Assembly: GCF_003253745.1 (NCBI RefSeq)
Contig: NZ_MZXV01000011.1
Coordinates: forward strand, 1-45,428
Origin: Mesorhizobium kowhaii
GTDB taxonomy: Bacteria; Pseudomonadota; Alphaproteobacteria; Rhizobiales; Rhizobiaceae
Direction of reading: 5' to 3'
Length of the DNA stretch: 45,428 nucleotides
Shown here: positions 37,273 through 45,428 of the stretch, in pieces
How the letters are laid out: the number at the start of each line of letters is the position of its first letter
How positions within the stretch are numbered: the stretch's first letter is position 1
Program-made: the position numbers and the translations under genes
The notes under the pieces: model-generated
Told to the model about the DNA's origin: nothing
Seen by the model: the letters and a program-made list of their open reading frames with translations, nothing else
Databases searched by the model: none

Positions 37273-38641
37273 GTGACCCATATCGATCGCTATGCCTGGC
37301 AGGCACAATCGGCATTTCAAAACCGATGATCTGACGGGTCTCGCTAGCTCGCGCCGAAAGTTTGCTGCCCATTTGCTGCCGGACGTTCAAACGGTCATTG
37401 AAGAGCAGATTGCGCCCTTATCTCCCAAGCTCGTCGGCGTCCACCAGCGGAACGAATTCGATGCCATGAAGTTGTCGGACATGGTCATTAGCGAGGGTGG
37501 AACCGTCGTTGCGCTGACACCCTTGCATTGTCAGGACATCGATGTCGGCGAAGATGTGCCCTACGCGTCACTGCACAATGGCCTGTGGTTATTCCTTATC
37601 GGCGAAGAGCCTGTTGCGGTCCTCCTGTCGCAGTTTTTTGACCGCTGGGGCGGCCGAACGGTTCAAGTGGAAATCGCCTTATTTGCGTGGCGAGCGGGCC
37701 TGCGCCTTCTCGCGTGAAGTTCTTAGCAAAATCCAGGCGGCAGGCGAAAGCTCGCGATACTACCGCAACAAGGTTCTCTCTTTTGAAGACGATGCACACA
37801 ACTCCGGGATGCCGGGAGCGATGCGGGTTCATCGCCTTCCTGCCGTACCTCGGAACGACGTAGTGCTTTCGGAGGCAAATATGGCGCGTCTTGATGCCAA
37901 CATCTTCGACCTTGATCGACACCGAGAGGGGTTGAAACGCCTCGGCCAACACGCGCAAAAGGGTATTCTGCTTTATGGTCCCCCTGGCACAGGCAAGACG
38001 CACGTCATCCGTCATGTTTCTGCCAACCTGCCCGGACGCACTACCGTTCTGGTTACGGCTGAGCAGACAGTGGCGATTGGGTTCTACATCGTGTTGGCCC
38101 GCACCCTTCAGCCGAGCATCGTCGTGCTCAAGGACGTCGACCTGGTGGGTCGGTCGCGAGAAAACGTATATAGCCCGAAAGCCGAACGTCTGCTCAACCG
38201 TCTGTTGAAACGAGATAGATGGTCTTGAACCAAATTCAGATATCCTCTTCCTCCTGACGACTAACCGGCCGGAGGACATTGAGGACGCGCTCGCCTCGCG
38301 CCCGGGCCGCGTCGACGAAGCAATTGAGATCCCGCTTCCCGACGCCAGTTGCCGCGAGCGGCTGATCGCGCTTTATGGTCGTGCGCTCGTCTTCGAAAAC
38401 GGAGCGGTGACGGACGCCGCGCTCGGAGAACAGCAGCGCGGCCTATGTCAAGGAAATGGTCCGCCGTTTGGCTCAAAGGAGCCTGGCACGGGATGGCGGT
38501 GATGTCGTCTCGCGCGAGGATGTGAAGATGGTCTTCGGCGACACTCGAACATTGTCGAGCCGTCTCAATAGGCGCCTTGTCGGCCTCAGTGAGAAAACCT
38601 TAAAAAGACAAGGAGCGGAAGAAGAAGAGAGTGACTGCTGA
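37273..38641 (+). pseudogene. AAA+ ATPase pseudogene with several frameshifts
   Basis: Joined across frames the sequence encodes an AAA+ ATPase of roughly 450 residues. The start is near a GTG at 37273 (THIDRYAWQAQSAF). A shift near 37325 leads to DDLTGLASSRRKFAAHLLPD, and another near 37685 to FSREVLSKIQAAGES. There the Walker A is LLYGPPGTGKTHVIRH and SIVVLKDVDLVG stands at the Walker B. A shift near 38222 gives FLLTTNRPEDIEDALASRPG and then RVDEAIEIPLPD, the sensor 1 and arginine-finger region. A last shift near 38430 gives YVKEMVRRLAQRSLARDG. At least four frame breaks make it non-functional. A GC-rich hairpin lies about 70 bp after its end. Confidence 0.82.
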
Positions 38642-38708
38642 GGCTAATGTTGCGGCCAGAGTTCGCCTTGCGCTGGATTCTTAATTCTGAGCTCTTGCAC
38701 GGCCCCGA

Positions 38709-38730
38709 GGGGCCGCATACGTGCGGCCCC
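38709..38730 (+). terminator. Rho-independent-like terminator hairpin
   Basis: GGGGCCGCA-TACG-TGCGGCCCC: a perfect nine-base stem with a four-base loop, followed by TTTCG. The tail is short. An alternative stem GGCCCC-GA-GGGGCC overlaps it at 38701-38714. Confidence 0.6.
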
Positions 38731-38979
38731 TTTCGGGCGTCCTGCCACCCGCCAGGTCACCTTAGCGATGCGCCGCTTGTCGAGCGACGCGCTTCCATCT
38801 TGGCGCAGTCCGCTCCGACTCAGGTGGACCGCCCCGGTGATCCGATGGTCTCAATTCCGGGCGGGTGTGCTTGCCACTGGTCACACAGAGGCGGAACGGC
38901 TTGCGCCCGCCGACTCTGCAGGTTTAGTAGGCGCTGAAACCGAGCTTTTGGGATGGCATCTTGAAGGTGATCTGGCACG

Positions 38980-39270
38980 GCTTAGCGGCATGCCGGCTCA
39001 CCAAAGGGCTGAAGCTGGGCGCGATCCCTGAGGCGCCGGTTTTGATCTCCACCACCACGCCAGCCTCTGTATCGCCGCCTATGGCTTCCTGATCTCTTTG
39101 CGGGAGACGATTCCCCCCTCAACTTCCAACTCGCGCCCAGGGCGGCCAAACACCTGGTCTTCCCGGCGGTTATCGACCCCGCGGATCCTCCGATCCGACC
39201 AGAGCGGCACGTCCCGACCTCGATCCCGACCATCAGGCGACGCCTGACTGTGGCCCTGGCCAATCGCCTG
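38980..39270 (+). mobile_element. IS701-type transposase C-terminal remnant
   Basis: The plus strand encodes FDLHHHASLCIAAYGFLISL followed by RETIPPS. This matches the HHH..LCIAAYGFLI.ERE.IPPS region near the C-terminus of IS701-family transposases. A nearby frame has LKLGAIPE, and a third ends RRRLTVALANRLQRCPCC. Frame breaks show it is decayed; no terminal repeats or target duplication were identified. Confidence 0.55.
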
Positions 39271-39561
39271 CAACGATGTCCGTGCTGCACAAGGGCCATG
39301 GACACTCCGCGTCAGGCTCGCAATTTATGACGCAGTAGCACTAGCGCAACACATCGCGCATTTGGAAAAAACTTTCAGGCGATGCAGGCGTGCTGTCGGG
39401 TCAGCAGGGTGTCGGGCAGGGCTCAGAACCGTAGAGGAGCATGCTCGATGCCATCGCGAGAACCAGCCATACCTGCGATCCAGGCCACTGCGCCCAGCCA
39501 GGGCTCGTCGCACATCGCGCCTCTGTCTACCAAGCTGGTTGGAATCCACAAAATGCCGATG

Positions 39562-41944
39562 TTAGGCCGGCCCATTTCGCATATCGGCCCGGTCGCTCAA
39601 CAAGGACTTACAGAACGCCGGGGTGAGCTTGCCGCAGTGGATTGCGACGTTGTCGTAACCCTTCTTAGCCCGGGAGGTCTGCCACTGCCGATTATGGCCG
39701 TGCTGTTCATTGGACTTGACGTGGCAAGCGGCGAACTCGGCGCTGTCCAGCGTTGCCAACTGCTGCGCATATATCTTTCGTGTCGTGTGGATGTGCACCC
39801 ACATTGGACTCGGTAGTGTACGGTTGCTCAGCGCCTTGGGCTGCAGCCTAATCTCGAACAGATTGCTCGGCTCTGGGTTCAACGCGCACGGGGGATCCGC
39901 TGGCGTCAACTCCCGGGCCGACCGCAACTGCTCAAGGTAGTTTTGCGAGGGAAATCGGTACCTCTTCATGCAATCCATGGTCATAGCGGGCTTTTGTTTG
40001 TCACAAGCTTTAGCGAATCCCCGCACCTCGCCCAACATGCGCTTGAACCGAGCTGTTAGTTCGTGCACGTCGGCCATTTTTGCCGCGTACTCCATGGAGC
40101 GAAGAGACGCCTCCAACGCTGGGAGGCAGGCCTCCATCTCGGCAGCCTGCGTTTGCAGGCGCTGGACCACGAGGCCGACGGTGTATTCGGCGTCCTCGGG
40201 TTTCTCGTAGCGCTCGGGAGATCAAACTTTGCTGAGCAGGCAGCTCGAACTTCGAAAGTTCGGTCGCCCGTGCGATTAGTGCCTCGGTGTCCTTTTCCGT
40301 CGTTGGGTTTGGCAAGACCGCCAAGCGTGGTGGTCCCGATGACGCACTGTTCTGCGCCTCCTGTGCACTCACGAGCTTCTTTGTACCTAGCTCCGTGCGC
40401 ACGAGCACCTTGGCTGCCGGCGCAGGGTCGCTGACGGCCGCAGCGACCTCCGGTTCCGGCCGCCCGCGCGGCCGAACTCCCGGCGCAAGCGCCCGGCTTG
40501 CTCTTGCCTTTTCCTTTTTTTCTGGGCGCTGTAGTGCTTTCGGCCACCATAGTCTTTGCCGGCAGTTCCAGTCGGTATCGCAGCGGCAGCGTCGGCCGGC
40601 AGTTCAGGGGCTGGCGGCTTCGGCTGCAGTGCGAGGAGGTGCTTAACCTCGTCCGAAGCGATCCAGGCGTCGTCCACGATCCGGGTCAACAGTTCCAATG
40701 GGAGGCCAGCACCTGCTTGGTGATCCCTTAGCCTGTCAACCACGGAGTGCGAGGCCGACGCGAAATCCGCGTGCCGCTCCACAACTCCTTCCAGAACGGC
40801 GCAGTGTTCCGCGTCGAGCGGGCGCCCTTCCTTCCTCAGTACAGCTTCGGCCGTCGAGACGAATGCCGGAAAAACCTCGCCGATGAAGTTACCCAGCAGA
40901 CGCGTTTGCCCGTTGTCACCGATGAGGAGTTCCCTGATGGGTGCTTCGAGCATGATCGCCTGCGGGGCCATGTTGACCTACGCGAGATTGATCCGCGATT
41001 GCAGCTGCATTATCTTTGAATTGACAACCCAGCCCGAGTGCAGCCGCAGCTCGGCCTCTTCTTCCCGCCGCATCTCGGCTGTTGAGCTTGGTAAGTCGGC
41101 TGTCGCGGCGCAGACGGACCGCATCAATTCGTGGCGCTGTACTTTCTTGTCCCAATACTCCAGGCGGGCCACGGGATACTTCGCTACTGGAAGCCGATCG
41201 GCTCAGCTAGTCGAGGGTGGCATTGGATTTGACCAAGTTGTGGAGAATGTCCTCCACCACCTTCCGCTTCTCTTCCTCCTTCTTGAAGATCGTTTGGGCC
41301 ACCTCGTTGGCACTGTCTGCCTGATGAATCACGTCGGCACGGTAGTGACGCACATCATCGTCGGACAGAGTGCTGCCCGCCACATACTTGGGCAGTCTCG
41401 CGTAGCATTCCAGAAGTTCTGCGCCCGCATTAGCGAGCTGATCGAGCTCGTCTCGGAAGCCCTCCATCGGTTTTCCGCTATGCAGGCTCTTCTCTTCGAG
41501 AACTTGGATTTCGTCAATCAGCGAGCGCATTCGTCGCTTTGTCTCGTTGATCTCTTCGCCTGACGAGGAAATAGGGCCTGCCACACCCGAAGTGGACAGT
41601 TGGCTGGCGACCGGCGCCAGGGCTTCACCATCCGACGTTGAGGAAACACTGCGCCTCCGCGAACCGGCTGCAAGTGCCCCGGCGGCTGCACGTGGCGCAG
41701 CCGCCGGGATTCGATGTGGGGGAACGGAAGGGCCTGAAGATTTGCCGCCAAGGTCATCATGGGCACCTCGCGCAGCGCCAGTCGAGGGTGAACCTTTACC
41801 TCGCTCAGAGCGCATCCGCTCCAGGACGGAACCGAACCCTTGGCTGCCTTCCCCAGAGGCAAGACCTGATTGCGAGCGCGAACTGCTCGATCCGGCTCCA
41901 GCATCTCCAATGCGCGATTTTCCAGATCGGCCAATGCCCGTCAT
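39562..41944 (-). pseudogene. XopP-like type III effector pseudogene
   Basis: The first part is an intact 245-codon frame from ATG 41944 (GGAG upstream). It is serine- and glycine-rich (residues 10-40), as in type III secretion signals, and ends in a coiled-coil-like stretch near 41207. Further blocks then appear in other frames: VARLEYWDKKVQRHELMRSV; LLGNFIGEVFPAFVSTAEAV; VRTELGTKKLVSAQEAQNSA; and NYLEQLRSARELTPADPP, PSPMWVHIHT, FAACHVKSNEQ, GKLTPAFCKSLL. The last group is typical of the XopP/HLK effector family of Xanthomonas and Ralstonia, also found in some rhizobia. At least four frameshifts break the ~790-codon reading. The N-terminal piece could still be made and secreted. Confidence 0.65.
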
Positions 41945-41978
41945 TTTTTCATCTCCGATATAGGCGAGAACGCGCTGC

Positions 41979-42355
41979 CTATGAATTGGGGCTGATGTCA
42001 CTCAGCGGTAGTGCATCAGGGCTTTTGCGGGTAAGTGCATGGCCCAGATGACAGGTGGCATGACCTCCGAGAACCAGCGGCATGTTTTCGTCAATCCCCA
42101 TGGCCAGCCCGGATCGACCCTGCCGCGCCGGTCCAGTCTGAAGCCAATGCAAAACACGCGACGACCCGTCGATCTCCACGATAGGAGGCCGCGAAACTAG
42201 CGAGTACGGGGGTGCCGGCGCTGGAGACGAACTCGCATTGAGATCAGGCGGCGCCATGTGCGCAAGTGCTTGCCAAAGCCGTCGCTGCCCTTTGACCGTA
42301 CCGAGTCGTTAGCTTGGCTGGAGTTTGCGGATGGGTCACTGTTCCGACCGTACAT
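41979..42355 (-). pseudogene. Frameshifted effector-like gene, possibly NopP
   Basis: ATG 42355 (AAGGGA upstream) begins MYGRNSDPSANSSQANDSVR, a serine- and asparagine-rich start like rhizobial nodulation outer proteins. Near 42258 the frame must shift to continue as APPDLNASSSPAPAPPYS, SRPPIVEIDGSSRVLHWLQ and GLAMGIDENMPLVLGGHATC, ending at 41979. The style and length suggest the N-terminal half of NopP, but this is from memory and not certain. It follows a tts-box-like sequence by about 50 bp and precedes the XopP-like gene on the same strand. Confidence 0.5.
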
Positions 42356-42407
42356 GGCATTCGTTCCCTTCTTTTGGCGGAAGTCTTTCAATGTGATTTT
42401 GCGTTGT

Positions 42408-42446
42408 TTAGGTCGCTCTCGGAGAGAGCTACTCGAACGAGCTGAC
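42408..42446 (-). promoter_or_regulatory. tts-box-like element (TtsI binding)
   Basis: On the minus strand GTCAGCTCGTTCGAGTAGCT is followed after 15 bases by CCTA. The known rhizobial tts box has GTCAG-CTT-N-TCGAAAGCT with a distal CCTA-like block. Here the central part is two bases longer, so the match is imperfect. Position, about 50 bp before an effector-like start, fits. Confidence 0.5.
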
Positions 42447-43001
42447 GGCGAGCTGACGCGCTGCAAGCTAGTTCCGGCGGGATGATCCACATTGTGCGTC
42501 CGCTCTTTCTCTAAGGGACGTCGTTTCCCCCGCCCCGGCTCTCGCGCGCATCGCGGATCCGAATTAATCATACGGGCGTGCTCTCGGGAATGCCGCCCTC
42601 TCGAGTGTTGCGCACGATGGTGATGGCGGCGCAACTGTCGACCTAGTGGCCGGCCCGGCTTTTCTTGTGGCGGGTGTTCAAATCGAGACCAGAACGAGTC
42701 GACGCTTCAATACGCCCGCCTGGTCAGCTGCCAAGCGCGATCCGCGGTCGCCCGGCAGCGCAACCTGACCAACTCCGTCCGGGCGACCGCTAATCGCTTC
42801 TTGCAGTCGCGGATGGTCAAGGCCGGCAGGCAAGCTGGTCCAAGCCCGTTCAAGAGCCGATGCGGAAGAGGCAGTACCGCGATGCAGGCGGCCTATATTA
42901 GGCGAGACGAAGGCCTGAGCCGACAAGTAATCGTGGGCAGGACCGCGTCGCGCGGCTGGTGCGGCTCCACCCGGCGCTTAGCTTCTCTCCCGTCAGGAGG
43001 G
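42447..43001. other. Region between effector pseudogene and MFS gene
   Basis: About 550 bp. Open frames of up to 145 codons overlap on both strands. None is recognised and none has a good start. Confidence 0.4.
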
Positions 43002-44219
43002 TTAGGTTGCGCGTTTCGGGCCGAATAGGAACACTGTGAGGGCCGCGAGCAATGTGGCTATCGCGGTGTAGACAAAGACACTGGTGACGTCGGCATGATC
43101 CACCAGTAGTCCACCGAAAATCGCGCCGGCTGCGATGGCTACCTGGAACGTTGAGGTCATTAGCACACCGGCGCTTTCGGCCTGCTCGGGAACGGCACGC
43201 AGCACTATCCAAGTCTGCAACCCCAGCGGCACCGCACCGAAGGCAAAGCCCCATAGGGAAACCGCAATCGCCGCGGCAAAGGTCGATGCTCCAGACATCA
43301 GCAACGAGATAGCGGCTATCGCCATAAGCAGGGGTGGCAGGGCCGCGACTGCCTTGAGACTGTGTTTGGCCAGGAATGCCCCGGCTAAACTGCCGAACAA
43401 GCCGCTTATGCCAGAAACGAGCAACAGTTGGGAGATCTCCTTGGTATCGAACTTGTGATCCGTCTCGAGGAAGGGCCGGATATAGCTGAAGCTGGTGAAG
43501 TGCCCAGAAGCGACCAGCAGTACGACCAAAAGTGCGACCTTGATGGTCGGATTTTTGGCCACATCCAGCAGACTGCGGGATCCAGCCATTTCAACGGGAG
43601 GCAGCGTCGGCATCGTTAAAAGTAGCACCAGCAGCGTAACAGCATTAAGCACTGCGGTGAGCTTGAAGGCAGCTTGCCATCCCCAGCTGTGGTCGACATG
43701 GACGCCGATTGAAGGTGCGCATACGAGAGCGGCCGGAACGCCGGCGTGGATGATTGACATGGCGCGCGGCAGAAGGTGATTTGGAACGAGCCGTATCGCC
43801 AGCGATGCCGAAATTGACCAGAAGCCTCCGAGCGCAATGCCGAGCATAACGCGTGCTGCCAGGAAAACCGGCGCTGACGACCAGACTGCCACCAGAAGGT
43901 TGGACAGGATCTGAAGCAGCATCATCGCCCACAGGACGGTCCTGCGGTTCAGGCGCTTTGTGATAATGGCCATCGTCGGCGCCGAAATCGCCGCAGCAAT
44001 GGCCGTCGCTGTGATCGTCTGTCCAGCCTCACCCGGCGAGACACCGAGACTATGCGCGAGCGGCGTCAGCAGGCTGGCTGGCAGATACTCTGCCGCCACC
44101 AGCCCGAAGGTGCCCAAGGCAAGCGAAATGACCGCACCCCATGCGGCAGGAGACAGTCGATCCGGCTTTTCTGGGCCGTGCAGAACAGTCTCCATAAGGC
44201 CCGTCGCCGATTCGGTCAT
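43002..44219 (-). CDS. MFS exporter (DHA1-type)
   Basis: A 405-residue major facilitator with twelve predicted membrane helices. Residues about 25-50 (WGAVISLALGTFGLVAAEYL) form helix 1; ARVMLGIALGGFWSISASLA is the motif-C-like helix region of proton antiporters. It resembles the YdhP/NepI/AraJ group of drug, sugar or nucleoside exporters. The substrate is unknown. ATG 44219 is preceded by a moderate ribosome site. It is divergent from nifH, sharing a 593-bp intergenic region. No sigma-54 promoter faces it, so it may not be part of the nif regulon. Confidence 0.9.
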   Translation of the reverse strand: MTESATGLMETVLHGPEKPDRLSPAAWGAVISLALGTFGLVAAEYLPASLLTPLAHSLGVSPGEAGQTITATAIAAAISAPTMAIITKRLNRRTVLWAMMLLQILSNLLVAVWSSAPVFLAARVMLGIALGGFWSISASLAIRLVPNHLLPRAMSIIHAGVPAALVCAPSIGVHVDHSWGWQAAFKLTAVLNAVTLLVLLLTMPTLPPVEMAGSRSLLDVAKNPTIKVALLVVLLVASGHFTSFSYIRPFLETDHKFDTKEISQLLLVSGISGLFGSLAGAFLAKHSLKAVAALPPLLMAIAAISLLMSGASTFAAAIAVSLWGFAFGAVPLGLQTWIVLRAVPEQAESAGVLMTSTFQVAIAAGAIFGGLLVDHADVTSVFVYTAIATLLAALTVFLFGPKRAT

Positions 44220-44588
44220 GAATATCCTCGCCAGCTTTGCGTGCGCTGCAACATGGGTTGGCTGCGATGACCCGAATTAAAGCCAGAAGCGCGCCATCGC
44301 TGCCCGACATGTTGTGACAGTGGGGCGTGCAATTTCGGTGCCGGTTCTCCGTGCCGGACGAGGATGTCGTCGTCGGGAGGCATCTCATCAGGCCGTTCCA
44401 TGCCGACTTCGCCGGTCCGTCTCGAACCAGCGATGCGCAAAGCAGCTCCGAGCACGGACGTCTGATGTCCCGCGGCGGAAACGACGCAAGCCGGTCGCTA
44501 TGCCCGCAAGCCTTAGGCAGCCAAAAATCGGCTCTAACTCGAAGGCCCAACTTCTTGTGGCTCGAAGCTGACGCTTTGTGTCGGGCAT
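44220..44588. other. Distal part of the nifH upstream region
   Basis: No recognised gene. Several short frames overlap on both strands. The nifH regulatory sites begin at 44589. Confidence 0.4.
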
Positions 44589-44604
44589 TGTCAGGTCGGC
44601 TACA
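44589..44604 (+). promoter_or_regulatory. NifA upstream activator sequence for nifH
   Basis: TGTCAGGTCGGCTACA matches TGT-N10-ACA and is 106 bp before the nifH -24 element. Confidence 0.85.
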
Positions 44605-44668
44605 CGGCTTATTCCAACAATAATCTATCTGGCAGCGAGCAATTCTAGAGCCAAAGCTAACTAGCTGA

Positions 44669-45428
<760 letters not shown>

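Overview
The window looks like part of a rhizobial symbiosis island or symbiotic plasmid, most likely from Mesorhizobium or a close relative. This rests on the gene content (nifA, nifB, fdxN, nifZ, nifT, fixABCX, nifW, nifV, nifS, a HesB/IscA protein, nifQ, a second rpoN with prxS, nodL, dctA and the start of nifH), on NifA activator sites (TGT-N10-ACA) paired with sigma-54 -24/-12 promoters, and on the many decayed genes and mobile-element fragments. The genus is an inference; no chromosomal marker or rRNA is present.

Layout. 1-5.2 kb: start of a LacI-type regulator (cut by the window edge), dctA with its own sigma-54 promoter, and an intact nifA. 5.4-9.8 kb: a secreted trypsin-like protease, then a scrambled stretch with a duplicated nodL 5' end joined to an IS256-type scrap, phage-like fragments, an orphan NifA site and an intact nodL-like acetyltransferase. 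10.1-17.3 kb (minus strand): a NifA/sigma-54 promoter drives nifB-fdxN-nifZ-nifT, followed in the same direction by a SIR2-like protein and two half-size ABC exporters whose motifs predict an asymmetric heterodimer. 17.6-25.6 kb (minus): a collapsed nifA remnant, fixX-C-B-A with its own promoter, nifW, nifV, nifS and iscN. The iscN promoter region is shared with a divergent hmuS-like heme gene at 25.9 kb.

27.5-33.9 kb (plus): a cytochrome P450, a ferredoxin fused to a SnoaL-like domain, a broken tandem short-chain dehydrogenase, a luciferase-like monooxygenase and nifQ. The order recalls the y4v region of the Rhizobium sp. NGR234 symbiotic plasmid (from memory, not checked). 33.9-36.6 kb (minus): sigma-54 promoter, an unrecognised repeat-containing putative lipoprotein, prxS and rpoN2. 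37.2-42.5 kb: decayed genes: an AAA+ ATPase, an IS701-type scrap, a XopP-like type III effector and another effector-like gene (possibly NopP) behind a tts-box-like site. 43.0-45.4 kb: an MFS exporter, then nifH with its NifA site and promoter, running off the end.

How it works together. NifA plus RpoN2 would switch on nifB, fixABCX, iscN-nifS-nifV, nifH and probably the hmuS-like gene. FixABCX supplies low-potential electrons; NifB, NifV, NifQ and NifS/IscN serve cofactor and Fe-S assembly; DctA imports host dicarboxylates as fuel. The least explained parts are the nif-linked ABC exporter with the SIR2-like protein, and the repeat lipoprotein translationally coupled to prxS-rpoN2.
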